Part shown: positions 46,828 through 58,048 of the stretch, piece after piece | Layout of the letters: every line of letters begins with the position of its first letter | Position numbering within the stretch: the first letter of the stretch is position 1 | NCBI GenBank assembly: GCA_025345505.1 | Contig: JANVCC010000027.1 | Coordinates: forward strand, 991,679 to 1,055,678 | Direction: 5' to 3' | DNA length: 64,000 nt | Source of the DNA: Todiramphus chloris collaris | Lineage: Eukaryota; Chordata; Aves; Coraciiformes; Alcedinidae | The notes under the pieces: model-generated | Seen by the model: the letters and a program-made list of their open reading frames with translations, nothing else | Told to the model about the DNA's origin: nothing | Database searches by the model: none | Position numbers and translations under genes: made by a program

Positions 46828-48338
46828 CTGAGCCCAAGGGAAAGGTTCGGGCCCTCCTTGAGGAGTGGGTCGTAGGTTTTGGAACGCCCAGGCAGGAGTT
46901 CACCCTCAGCAGGTAATTTTGTAATGATGCTGAGGTGAAGTTGTATCCAGATACCTGTCTCTCAAGTCTGCATCTTTACAGTTCTTGTATTTAAAGGAGT
47001 TTCTTTTCTGTCCTTTTTAAAGCAATTGTTGTTTGGGTCTGGAGTTCTTCTACCACCAGCTTCACACTCATGTGTCCCAGATGATTACAGTGGAGTCCAG
47101 ACTGCTCTTCCCCAGCTGATCCTCTTGTTTCCTAACAGCATTTTCTTTGCATTCAGCTCCTTTTTGCCATATGCCTTCTTGGTGGGAACTCCTCTTTTGC
47201 CATGGATGCTGGCACACGAAGGGATGCTGGCTTTTCTAGGAGCATTTCTCTGGGTGTTAGCTGTAATTGAGCTGCATGTTCCTGAAATGGGACCCTTGTG
47301 TATGTTTTATTCTTGCTCTGTATGGGCAGGAGCTTGCTGCCTTAATGCTGTGAAGTATTGTCCCTTCTCAGAGGCACAAGGATACACCCCCCACCTCTCT
47401 GTGCTCTGCCCTGTCCCTCCACTCAGTCCCTGCCTTGCTTCAGGGTCTTCCAGCCACTGCTGAAACCTCTGTGCTTTCCTCCAAGGTTCTCAGGATTTCC
47501 ACCTCCCCATGCTGGAGAGCAGCAGCAGCTGGCAGGTGCTGAGTGGATTTGATGCTGTTTCGTACCCTTCCATGGTTACAGCTTTTGTGGGTGCAGTGAT
47601 AGCTCCTGGAGCTAAATAGTAGGTGTGTTGTGCTTCACGACTAGCTGGTAATAGTCCATTCCTCACTGGCAGTTGGAGGGTCAGGCAGAATTGTCTCTTA
47701 GGCCATCAGAAACCATTAGTCTTATTTTGCTCTAAAAATTATTTTCTGAAGCTCAGGCTTGGCTCTTTCCTTTCTGTGTTAAGCTGTAATAAGCTCTTCA
47801 AACCCTTCAATGGAAAGTGGCATTAGACCTGGGCAGGACACCACCGTGGCTCTACAATCTGTAAATCAAGACAGCGAGCTCTGAATAACCTGGTGTCGCG
47901 TTTTGCAAATATATTCATATTTATAACCCGTAGCTATTTCAGTATTATTCATGAGTGTTCCGGGATTACGGGATATTTCTGTTTGGTTTCTGGCCTGGAA
48001 ATGTTTTGAGTTGCCTTGAAACATTGAATTTGTCATGAAACTAAGTATTTCATTCCATCTTCTTATTGCTTTACCCTTCTAAAACTTTAAGAAAGGTCAT
48101 TTGAAACAAAAAGCCTAAATGGTTTATTTTGTCTTCCTTTTCTACAGTTGGAAACATGTGCTAAATTGAACTTGTATTTGAAAGCTGTTTTTTGCAGCAT
48201 ACTATTTGCCAAAATAATCACGCCAGTCCCCTTGGATTAATCCTTTACTTACATGGGTATCTATGAAAGTTTTATGATTGCATTTGCACACGGCAGATTT
48301 GCCACATGCCCTTTGCAATTAAAAGAAGTGCTACACTC

Positions 48339-48354
48339 AAAAAAAAAAAAAAAA
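48339..48354. repeat. Poly-A run of 16 preceded by ATTAAA
   Basis: An ATTAAA-like word ('caattaaaagaag') about 15 bases before an A16 run resembles the 3' end of a retroposed transcript. I could not find a matching target-site duplication or a recognisable gene body upstream, so a simple repeat is the default reading. Confidence 0.6.
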
Positions 48355-48982
48355 GAGGCTTCAATATGCTATTTAACATTGCATATATTCAGGGACTATT
48401 ATTGATGCATTTTTAATAATGTCTTCTCTGCGGTAGATGGCCGTGGCACTCGGAAACCTGACGGTGACATGCTGACAAGCAAAACCTAGAGCAGCTTTGT
48501 GTCACTTTGGGTAAAATTCGCCCCATAAATAATGAACAACCAGAAGCTGTTTACATTGATGTGCTAAGCCCAGAGCAGCTGCTGCGGACTGTGGCAGCAA
48601 TCAGAACTTCCCCTTGCTGTGGAAGTAGCAATAAAAGAAAGTGATTAAATGCAAACAAAAAGCTCTGATAGGACTGTAGTGCTGATGAAAATGAACCAAA
48701 TCTGATGGCTGCGACATCGGCATGCTGTGGGCTGGCTCCCGGGCAGATTGCAGGTGTCACCTCCCATCCTGTGCCGCCGGGAACGCCCGCGATTCCTCCT
48801 GCAAGCAGGATGGGCTGAGCAGGAGGCATGAGAGCTGCTTCCAGGGTGCTGGGTCTGCCTTTTGTTACATTCATCCTTGGTGCTTAGCTTCATGCTACTT
48901 TAGGTTTAGGTGACTCATTTCAGATTTTTTTAGGATTTCATATGTATCTGGTAACCCTCACCAAAATGATCACGTGCAGCTT

Positions 48983-49284
48983 GTGGGGGTTGGTTTCCTC
49001 TCCCAAGGAATAAGTGGCAGGACAAGAGGAAACAGCCCCAGGTTGCCCCAGGGGAGGATTAGGTTGGACCTGAGGAACAATTTCTTCTCCATGAGGGTTG
49101 TCAAGGGCTGGCTCAGGCTTCCTAGGCCAGTGGTGGAGTCCCTGTGATCCCTGGAGGGGTTTCCAAGCCATGGAGATGTGCTGCTGAGGGACGTGGGTTA
49201 GTGGTGCCCTGGCAGTGTTGGGGAACGGTTGGACTCGATGACCTTAAGGGTCTCTTCCAACAAAAGCGATGCTGTGATTCTGTG
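48983..49284 (+). mobile_element. CR1 LINE 3' fragment, sense
   Basis: It starts in 'ggaataagtggcaggacaag', passes 'ggttggacctgaggaacaat', 'gactcgatgaccttaagggt' and 'ctcttccaac', and ends with 'gctgtgattctgtg'. The order matches the CR1 ORF2 end and 3' tail. It is more diverged than the other copies in its centre and has lost a readable frame. Confidence 0.9.
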
Positions 49285-50235
49285 TTTTCACATTCCCGAC
49301 AAATGATAGGTGTACACATGCTTTCTAACAACCAGAAAGTGGTGGAGGACTGTAGGAAGAAGTTTTTATTTTAAAACTGTGTTGAGTTGCCACCTTCACC
49401 AAGAGCAGTTGTTGAAGTCTGGTGAGAAAACCACCACCTGATGGTGGCTGCACAGATTCTTCCTTGTAGGTGGAGGGTTAGATTCAGGTTTCCTTTAGTG
49501 CGCAGAAGCCTTCCCGTTGCCACCAGCTGGGAGGTTGTGCCCCGTAGCTGGCTGTGTGGATGTGACAAGCTGCATGAAGAGCTTGCTGTTAGAACCCGTG
49601 GACACCACTGCCCACGTCAAAGACGCAGGGAGGTGGTGCAGAGAGTGAACGGGTGGATTAATGGACACCAGGAAATTCCTATAGACACTTGGAGGTGCAG
49701 TGGCATCAGCTCGGTGCTGGTGGCAGCTGGCTGGCAACGGGCACAGCTAACCTAGATGGTACAACTCGGCTTGTACAGCGTCACTGCATGAGCCAGGATT
49801 TGTTACTGAGCCTTAGCCCCGTGTCCCTCATGTTGTACCTGACGCCCCTCCCAAGGTGCCCACTCCAACAGAGGTGGTTTGGGTTTCAGGAGCGTGTGGA
49901 AAATGTTTGCTTAGATGATGCAAACGCCCCCATGTTGACCATAGCTCCAGTCACATGCGCACAGAGGCACATGTGTCTGGTTGCATAATACAGACGGCAG
50001 ACAACATGTTCTTGTCTCAATGAAAGTGTTGACTCGCCACCTTTTCACAGCTGGGAGGTTGAACAAAGGAATAGGAAGCCCCTGGAAAAACAAATGCTGG
50101 CTTAGAACTCTGTGTTTTATCCAGAGATGAAAATACTTCCATGCTCATGTGCACACAGTCCCTGGTACACAGGGTTAGACAGGTGAACCTGTGTGCTTGG
50201 TGCTGATGAAAAATACCACCTTGAAAATAATTTTA
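49285..50235. other. Spacer between CR1 copies, nothing recognised
   Basis: Unique sequence. Frames on both strands at 49371-49755 are stop-poor, but no splice signals or domain support coding. Confidence 0.5.
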
Positions 50236-50878
50236 CAGAATCACACGGAGTTACTGAGGCTAGAAAACCCCTCTGAGATCATCACGTCCAGCCTATGACC
50301 CAACACCACCCCGTCAGCCAGACCATGGCACTCAGTGCCACATCCAGCCTTTCTTTAAACACACCCAGGGACGGTGACTCCACCACCTCCCTGGGCAGCC
50401 CATTCCAGTGTCTGATCACCCTCTCTGTCAGGAAGTGCTGCCTGATATCCAGCTGAACCCTCCCCTGGCACAGCTCCAGGCCATGCCCTCTCCTCCTGTC
50501 ACTGGTAGAGAGTGACAAGGTCCTCCCTGAGTCTCCTCTTCTCTGGGCTAAACAACCCCAGCTCTCTCAGCCTCTCCTCAGAAGACTTTCCCTCTAGTCC
50601 CTTCCCCAGCCTCGTTGTCCCCTCTGGTCCCGCTCCAGCACCTCAATGTCCTGGAAGTGAGGGGCCCAGAACTGTGCACGGTACTGGAGGTGAGGCCTCA
50701 CCAGTGCTGAGTGCAGGGGCAGAATCAGATCCCTGCTCCTGTTGGCCACACTATTCCTGATACAAGCCAGGATGCCATTGGCCTTCCGGGCCACCTGAGC
50801 ACACTGCTGGCTCACGTTCAGCTGCGTGTCCACCAGCACTCCCAGTCTCTCTCCACCAGGCCTCTCACCAGCCACTGA
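50236..50878 (-). mobile_element. CR1 LINE fragment (longest copy), antisense
   Basis: About 640 bases, the most complete CR1 here. On the minus strand 50594-50875 encodes the region after the reverse-transcriptase core, with [17 protein letters not shown], then [18 protein letters not shown]. 50282-50518 encodes the ORF2 C-terminus with [19 protein letters not shown]. The two pieces lie in different frames, so at least one frameshift separates them. The catalytic reverse-transcriptase and endonuclease domains are absent through 5' truncation. It ends at the low coordinate with the reverse-complement 3' tail. A dead copy. Confidence 0.96.
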
Positions 50879-51203
50879 AAAAGCATTTCAGTGCTTTTAC
50901 TACAGTCTAAAGCCTTGTTTCATGAGTAAAAAAAAAGGATCTCATGCCATTTATTGAAGTTGTGTATCTTAACAAATTGCCTTTTGATTCTTTCCGAGGA
51001 TTGACGGCTGAAGCTGTGACCTCCTTGGCACGTACGGTGAACGTATGGCCCCCGGCACAGCCGGCTTCCTGTCTGGGGACAGTCGCTGCGTGCGGGCACA
51101 TCACTGCCATTGTGGCATCTCTGTCGGGACTGCGCAACCCTCTCCAGTGACAGTGGCCTGGTGTGAGCAGTAACACCATCTGAGCCCCTGTCTCTGCAGG
51201 CAT

Positions 51204-51494
51204 TTCATAGAATCAGAGAATAGTATTGGCTGGAAGAGACCTTCAAGATCATCAAGTCCAACCTTATTCCCAGGCCTATCAAAAACCACTAAACCCTGTC
51301 CCTAAGCACAGCATCTGCTGGCCTCTTAAACATCTCCAGGGATGGTGACTCCACCACCTCCCTGGGCAGCCCATTCCAGTGCCTGACAACCCTTTCTGGA
51401 AAGAAATGCTTCCTGAGACCCTGCCTGAACCTCACCTGGGTCAACTTCAGGCCATTTCCTCTTGTTCTGTCCCTTGTCACCAGAGACACTCATC
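51204..51494 (-). mobile_element. CR1 LINE 3' fragment, antisense
   Basis: Begins 'catagaatcagagaatagta', continues with 'ggctggaagagaccttcaag' and the ORF2 end. The minus strand is open at 51289-51489 with [20 protein letters not shown]. It lies about 330 bases from the longer copy in the same orientation but does not continue it, because both contain the 3' tail. They are therefore two insertions. Confidence 0.94.
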
Positions 51495-53820
51495 ACTCCT
51501 ATTAATGTTTTTCACATATTTAAGAGCTGGAACTGTTTTGCTCCAGAGCTTTCCAGTAGTGCCTGTGTGTTTCCTTGTACAGGCAAAAAATTAGTGATAT
51601 ATCAGTGATATTTCAAAACAGGGGTCCCACGATGGAAAGCTGACCAGGTTCCCTCCTCACAGGCCGGGAATTCAGTACTCTCTGCTTCTAGGGGGTGGAA
51701 GAATGGTCAGGTGGGGCTTCTGGGATCTCCTCCATCACAATCCTGAATAAAATCTGAGGGAGATTTGTGGCGGGGGTCTCGCAGGGCCCCTTTCCCACAG
51801 GGCAAAGAGCAGCCTCCGGGGTCAGAAATGGGACTGCCTGAGATGCAGGTGGTGTGAGCTGGGGACAAAAGCTCAAGAGGAGAGCACAGGCAACTAAAGG
51901 CAGAGAGTTAAATACATTGTAGTTACTTCTGGTCTGTACGAGCTTTTCTATTTCAAAAGGCCTTTTTGTGGCACGTATTTTTTTGGATCTCTTTTCTACA
52001 AGTGTCTTTTTTTAGCTTGCAAGTTATGCTTGTTTTTCATGACTTTTAAAAATAGCTCTAATTTCCTTGGAATCTGACTGCTGTGTAATTAAGCTACCAC
52101 TGGTGCAGCATCACACTGGTTTTAAAAAGATGTTACATGTAAATATCTCATTCCATGGTTGCTACCAGAAGGGCTTCCCTCCATTTTTATAAGCATAATG
52201 GGTAGTCAGAATTACGTTCATTCTCGTGGTGTGTTATCGTGCAGTTCATGTACGTATGCTCATGTTCACGTATGTGCATTAGTGTATGCATGTGTATTCA
52301 TAACTGTACACAAGTGCATGCTTATGGGCACCTGTTTATATGTGTGCATTGATTCTTGACCGTCGCTCATAAGGATGTGGATAAGTGGCTGTAGAAAGGA
52401 AATAAGAGCGTTTCAGTTTCGGGTGTGAAGAGAGGAGGGAGCTCCTATGAATTCCAAACTAGGAGCCGATTTGTACAGGAGAAGATGCAGATTTTCCTGC
52501 CGGACAGCAGATGTGGGGATTGAGATGTTCTCAATGCTGTTATCATTTCACCAAGCCATGTCATTATTCTGCATTGAATCTGGGGTGATGGCTTTGTGAA
52601 AAACAGTTGCAATGTCAGACCGTTTTCCCCTTAAATGTTCCCATGTGAATCTGTATGATGTTTGTACGTGTTTCTGAACTGGATCAAGCCTTTTGAGGTT
52701 TAATAAGCCGAATATCAAGGACCAGCATGAGCTGCAGAGCCATGCTCTGCAGCCTGTGATAGTGTTCCTTGTTTGTGTAAGAGGTTTCCGTATCAAATAA
52801 CAGGATTAGGAAGATCTAGTGTATGAGCAGTGGTTCAGGATCACAGAGTTAATTGATTGTGAGCTATTTATCATGAAACTCAGTAGGAATAAGACTGAAC
52901 CTGTTGAGGAGCCCGATGAACAACACTTTGAAATCTGCACAGATAATTTGAAAGGTGTGAGCCCAACTGAGTAATCTGATTTTCAGGGGCAAGCAGTGGT
53001 GCCAGTTGACAGTAAACGTTAACGGGATCTCCAGATGAACTGGTACTTGGCAGATCTTTTCCTTCAGTGGCCGACCATAGAGGCAGGTGTTTAACAACAG
53101 CAGCCCTGAAGTTTGAAAATGATGATGTGCAGTGGATAGTGGTTTGGGGTTTATGTGGTTTTCCTGTCTGACACGGGTAGGATTATGAGAAAGATGTTGG
53201 ATAATCCTGTGATTATGAAGATCTCATAGTAATAGAGATAATAATTCTTTCAGAGATTTCAGTGCCTCTGATATTCTTTAGACATTTTCCATTTTGCTTG
53301 CCCAGAACTGCTTCTGCCTAGCTCAGGAATCCCAAGTTTCCTTCCTCCACCGGGATCCGTTTTCATTGTGCGGGCTGTTTCAGCGCACGTGCCTCTGTCC
53401 ATCTTCACTGAAAACCTGCTGGCCTCAGCGCTCCGCTGTGTGCTGCCACGTGAGGATTTCTCCCTCCTTGTCACTTTCTCAGGGACAGACAGAAGGTTCT
53501 GAATAAAGGAGGCATGGCTTTTTCCAGTGGCAGAAAATTATGTTTAAATAGGGCCATTATTTCCTTATAAATTACCTGAAATTACTGAAGTCAGTGCCCA
53601 GGGGCAAATCTTCAGCCTGTGGATTGCGGTAAAAGGCAAACGTCTCAAATCAGATGCATCAGCTCTGCAAAGAGCAGCTGTATCCTAACCAGTGCCTGGG
53701 ACTGGTTTGTCATCTTGTATCATGGCACTGCACCTTCTCCATGCACACGTTGGTTGTGGGCGCTTCATTGGGATGGAATTTTGGACTGGGACCCGAGAGG
53801 GGGTGGGTGATAACTGACAG
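51495..53820. other. Unique non-coding DNA
   Basis: Contains the alternating GT/CA-type tract at 52241-52351. Minus frames at 52548-52796 and 52864-53097 have plausible composition but no convincing splice or start signals. No gene is claimed. Confidence 0.45.
52241..52351. repeat. Degenerate GT/AC-rich tract
   Basis: About 110 bases of alternating purine-pyrimidine words (gtacgtatg, cacgtatgtg, gtgtatgcatgtg, gtgtgcat). It looks like a decayed (GT)n microsatellite mixed with GCATGT words. Such tracts can favour Z-DNA. No strict period. Confidence 0.6.
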
Positions 53821-53870
53821 AGAATCATAGAATGGTAGGGGTTGGAAGGGACCTCTGGAGACATAGAGAT
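53821..53870 (-). mobile_element. CR1 LINE extreme 3' tail, antisense
   Basis: Only about 50 bases remain: 'agaatcatagaatggtaggg', 'gttggaagggacctctggag'. It is nearly identical to the start of the copy at 21937-22190, which suggests the same, relatively young subfamily despite the tiny size. Confidence 0.9.
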
Positions 53871-54260
53871 GCTGATTTCTGTTTTCAGTTCTAGCCCTTC
53901 AGATCCACCTTGACACAGCATTATGGCTGGGCTGCAGTCAAAGCAGCCTTACCTGGCTGGTGTAAAATGTTAGGGATTTTGTTAATGCTCATGGAATAGA
54001 GGTCCATGTGCTCTCTAAACCAGGGTTCTTCATTCTTCTCTCTTTTTTATTCTTAGTTGCTGAATTTCCTTACTAAACTGCTCTGACATCTAGCTACAGA
54101 AATAGGGGAGGAAGAAGACTTGGACAGTCGGCCAAATCATTAAAGGTATCAGAAGTCAGGGTCGCTAAAGGTAAACTCCTTTTTACTCAATTTACTGAGA
54201 TACTCTACCTCCAAGGGACCTCGGGCACTGGAAAAAGTCAATCCAAATCCAGCCACAAGC

Positions 54261-54448
54261 TTAAGCGCTTGCATTTGTGATACCACTGTAACGAGTACAA
54301 CTTAAGAGTCCATCACTCTTAGAAAACATTTTGGTTGCATCTACAAAGAAGACTTGGTTCATATGCTGAAAACATGTCAAAGTTCTAAGTGTAGTCCAGT
54401 AGGAAGAAATCCTGTGCAGAATCCCCAACTCATTCTGTTCCACAGTAC
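54261..54448 (-). other. Candidate last exon, minus strand (unverified)
   Basis: A very strong acceptor on the minus strand ('caatttgtttttctccag') precedes 54448. From there one frame is open for 61 codons to TAA at 54261, beginning TVEQNELGILHRISSYW and including FQHMNQVFFVDATKMF. An AATAAA lies about 210 nt further on (54045-54050), without an obvious GT-rich element. The composition is believable but unrecognised. A minus-strand gene ending here would be separate from the one proposed near 41 kb. Confidence 0.2.
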
Positions 54449-55516
54449 CTGGAGAAAAACAAATTGCTGGTCCTGATCAGGGGTGTTTTCAGCACCTGAT
54501 GCTGAAAAAGGAAAATCCCCAAACTCTCTCCACAGTTAAACATTTGTACATCTCAGCTGAAAGAAAACTTGGCATTTCTTCCTTCTGAACACAAAACAAA
54601 GACAGCTAAGCTGAGGTACCTAATGCAATTCCAGACATTTTATTTATGCAGTCAGAAGTATTTTTAAACCCACTATGTTCCAAATAGCAACTTCCATTTC
54701 AGAAACGCTTTTCGTAGTCACATCCATGTATAGGTCATGCAAATGAGACCGGCAGATGCAAAGCTTTAGTGAGAAATGATTAATTTAAAACATTTCCTGG
54801 TGCGTCAACTCCTTCTCAGTGAAATCTTTTTAGTTTTCAGAACTTTCTCAAGCTGATACTCATAGGAGTAATCTGTAGTCAACACGACCACCAGGAAATG
54901 CCTTTGTGGCACTACTGGAAGGTGACCCGTGCTCACTAGAAAGCTTGGCCTGCACAGATGTGTGGTTTGGGTTCAGAAAGACTCCTATTTACAGAAGGCC
55001 TGGCTTTATGCTCCGGTGTCTTTATCAGAAGGGGATTGCAGTCGCTGCCTATCCACTGCAAGCTGAAGTGATGGGGTCTGGAGAGGAATGTTAACACAGT
55101 TCAGAGGAAATTAATCAACATTAGTCAGCACTTGTCTCTCGTGTACTCGGGGTCACTGCCTGTTCTGAGCAAACTTTTATTCTTCCTATTCAGTGATGCA
55201 GGAAGGAAGATTTAAACCCAGCAGCAGGGTCGTAATAGTGTGACAGGAAGAAAAAGGTCACTGGGAACAATATGAAAGCTGATTAATAGGATCATCCTCG
55301 TAGGTGAATTAGAATTCCGCAAATGACTTTTCTTTTCCTCATTCTTTCCCTATTGCAACATAGTTTTATTCTGGAACAATGCATCTGAACAGCTGCACCT
55401 GAAAAGTAAGGCTTAAAGGCTATGAAAATTTTTTTTCCATTGAATTTCTTTTGTATTTTGCTTTTAGCATTAGTGTGCACTAAGCCAAAGAGAGTTCCAA
55501 GCTGTGTATAGATTTT

Positions 55517-55580
55517 GAAGAAACCACCAAAAAACCCCCAACTGATCAAACAAAAAAAAACCTCACAAACCAAAACCCTC
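55517..55580. repeat. A/C-rich low-complexity tract
   Basis: The plus strand is almost without G or T over about 60 bases ('aaccaccaaaaaacccccaa', 'caaaaaaaaacctcacaaac'). Same character as 39251-39360. Confidence 0.6.
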
Positions 55581-56049
55581 ATGGCCAGCAGTGTGCGTGG
55601 ATCCAATACAATAAAAACCATTCCTGCTGTTCACAGAAATGAAAAATGAGTCTAATTATTAAGCAACAGCATTTCCTAAATCATGCTGTTCATGATATGC
55701 TTGATCTCAATTAACTGAGGTTTAGGACTCTCAAGTTTTGTCATAGCCAGTATATCTAGGGGATAATGTAGTGTAATAAGTAAATGGATATAAGCCATGA
55801 ACCTGTGCTACAGCACAGCTGCAGATAAGGTCTTCGGAAGGTTCTGACAGTGGAATTGCTCTTTGATACCTTTAACTTGCTTATAAAAGGTGAATTTTTT
55901 TTTTAATGAGAAGAATCCTAAGGGTGTGGTGACTGCAGTAGAAGACAACTGGAAATATTGGCCCCAGGAAGGTTTGTAGGTCATCTCTGGGAAAGAGGCA
56001 CACCTGATAACAAAAAGCATCTCTCTCACGTTACGTCAAATTATCTACT

Positions 56050-56130
56050 GAAGAGAGTCCAACAGAGGCTACGAGGATGATGGAAGGGCTGGAACACTCG
56101 CCTGAGGAGGAAAGGCTGGCATACGGAGAA
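56050..56130 (+). mobile_element. Degenerate CR1 ORF2 fragment, sense (probable)
   Basis: The stretch 'gagtccaacagaggctacga', 'ggatgatggaagggctgga' and 'acactcgcctgaggaggaaa' resembles the CR1 segment that normally reads VQRRATKM..GLEHL..EERL. In the plus frame the order Q-R-R/L, W-K-G, R-R-K is shifted by indels. Similarity stops near 56115-56130 and no 3' tail follows, so this is an internal remnant. Confidence 0.5.
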
Positions 56131-57305
56131 AGCATCCAGGCAAAAGAGATGTGGAAAGGCCTCTGGAAAGTAGGAATAAGCATTCTGAGACTTGGCTTTT
56201 TGAACAGGAAGCAGCAGTAGGGACTGGGTACCCTGAACTGTGTCTGATACCCTGAGGTTTGAGAGCCCTGCTCTCCATGGCAAAGCAGCAGCACCACCAA
56301 GCTCTTCTGGGATAACGGGGAAATCTCCGAGTGTTCCGAAAAAATTCCCAGCCAGCAGCTTGTCCACAGCATTCATTGCGGGCAGGACTGGAGAGTTGTG
56401 CATCAGGCTTAGAGGGAAATAGTGGTGACAAACCAACCAACCTGCAGGTGCATGTACAGGAGTTTGATGTATCTTAAAATGACAAGGATTTTTTCAGAAG
56501 TGGGGATAGACCCACGACACCCACAGAAGCAGGAGGAGGAGAGCCCCTGCTTCCTTTCTGAGCTTAACTCTGGGACTGTCCTCTAGATTCAGAACCTGGA
56601 TTTTATTTGTTAAGATCAGTTTTCAGTCCATCAGATCATCTCCATCCAGCCTATTCTTAGGACTCGTGATGCCCATGTGTCAAGGCAGAGCACGCAGGCG
56701 CGCGTGCCTTTGCTCAGCTGGCAATATTGTGTATGTCAGCTCCTTTCCTGGCACTCGGCTTGTTGCAGAGGATGAAATTTCATCCCTTGTGCCTCTGCAT
56801 TCAGAGCTGCACGTGGCAGAACTCTCACAGAAGGAACCGTGGGACCCCTTTGGGAGGCTGAAGGGACATTCACGCTGGTGTCCCACCCACGTGCTGGGGC
56901 GTGGGGCTGGCATCGTGGTTCATCTCTGAAGTGCAGGATGTGCCCAGCACACACCAGAAATCTGCTGTACCCCTGGCAAACCCTGCATCAGCTGGGGTAG
57001 AAGATCTGCTGGGTTTGGGATTGGTTGGTTGTTTCGTAATTGTTGTTTCCTGCTCATCAATATCGGTGGTTATTCATCTTTTCATAGACGTAAATATTTT
57101 CACAAATGTTACTGTCTCTGACTGTAGGTTGATGCTCCTGTGAGAAAATTACCACTACAATACAGAAGACAAAACTGGGAAACAAAGAATGTGGGTGACT
57201 GGGTTAAAACTGCAGGACACGAATTGGAGGCTGAAAAAATACACGACTCTGACCATTTGTTTTGTCCGATAATGGCAACATCTTCATTCCCCAGCATCCT
57301 TCCGA

Positions 57306-57534
57306 AGAAGTTCCACCTCAACATGAGGAAGAACTTCTTGACTGTAAGGGTTGCAGAGCACTGGAACAGACTCCCCAGAGAGGTTGTGGAGTCTTCTTCT
57401 CTGGAGACTTTCCAGACCTGTCTGGATGCATTTCTGCGTGATCTGCTCTAGTTCTGTCCTGCTCTGGCAGGGGGGTTGGACTGAATGATCTCTGGAGGTC
57501 CCTTCCAACCCCCACCATCCTGTGATTCTGTGAT
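57306..57534 (+). mobile_element. CR1 LINE 3' fragment with readable ORF2 C-terminus, sense
   Basis: The plus strand reads KFHLNMRKNFLTVRVAEHWN, then [15 protein letters not shown], to a TAG near 57449. The 3' tail follows, with 'gactgaatgatctctggagg', 'tcccttccaacccccaccat' and 'cctgtgattctgtgat'. The frame extends upstream into non-CR1 sequence (57140), which is chance. This copy has the best preserved terminal coding segment in the window, but the catalytic domains are missing. Confidence 0.96.
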
Positions 57535-57985
57535 AAGTAACCTTGTAGATAGTTCAGAGCTCTCTGGGCTGTTTTCAGTTGCTTGCTTTCTAATACAACA
57601 ATTGAATATTATATGCAATTTTTACTATTTGCTCCCTGTGTTATATAAAGATTTTATAGTCCTCTTTTATTCATTTGCATGATTTATTTAGGCCATCTAC
57701 TACCGGTGTGAAATCCTTTCAGGTTTGCTAAGTATTCTTTATTTTCCTTTATAGACTTGTTACATGCTTTGCTTGTCTCTGAGCCTCCCTGAGGTTTTTT
57801 CATTTGACCCTCTTGTCCAGTTTTAAGAGATTTCAAAGTGGAGCATGTTCTTGTTTTGCTGCGAGCACACCTCAGTTATTAGTGCTTATGAAACTGGGTG
57901 TATGTGAAGGCTAGAACATGTCTGCTGGAGACTATTGCGAAGTAATAAAAGGAAAAAAAAAAACAAACTTTTTCCCGGCTCTGGA

Positions 57986-58048
57986 AGCAGGGCTGGACCA
58001 GAGGATCTCCAGGGGTCCTTTCCAACCCCTACCATTCTGTGATTCTGT
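57986..58048 (+). mobile_element. CR1 LINE extreme 3' tail, sense
   Basis: About 60 bases: 'gcagggctggaccagaggat', 'ctccaggggtcctttccaac', 'ccctaccattctgtgattct'. It is preceded by an A-rich stretch. Truncated insertion without coding capacity. Confidence 0.9.

Larger units (their letters stand above)
43135..48974. other. Unique DNA, probable intron or intergenic
   Basis: No repeat family was recognised. It includes the splice-bounded candidates 44695-44756 and 45294-45306 (plus) and 46765-46827 (minus), an AT-rich homeobox-site-rich stretch near 44480-44600, a moderately GC-rich stretch at 45540-45960, and an A16 run at 48339-48354. The hydrophobic plus frame at 47026-47463 starts at a non-ATG codon and has no support. 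Confidence 0.45.
53871..56049. other. Unique DNA with one minus-strand terminal-exon candidate
   Basis: Contains the candidate at 54261-54448 and an A/C-rich tract at 55517-55580. The 109-codon minus frame at 55292-55621 is a low-complexity shadow of that tract. No other feature was recognised. Confidence 0.45.

Noticed and set aside
47026..47463. Hydrophobic 145-codon plus-strand frame as a membrane protein
   Set aside because: Non-ATG start, no splice support, and hydrophobicity explained by T-rich composition.
55292..55621. 109-codon minus frame
   Set aside because: Antisense of an A/C-rich tract, with low-complexity Gly/Phe/Lys runs.
57140..57451. 103-codon plus frame as a novel gene
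   Set aside because: Its second half is the CR1 ORF2 C-terminus. The first half is an accidental upstream extension.
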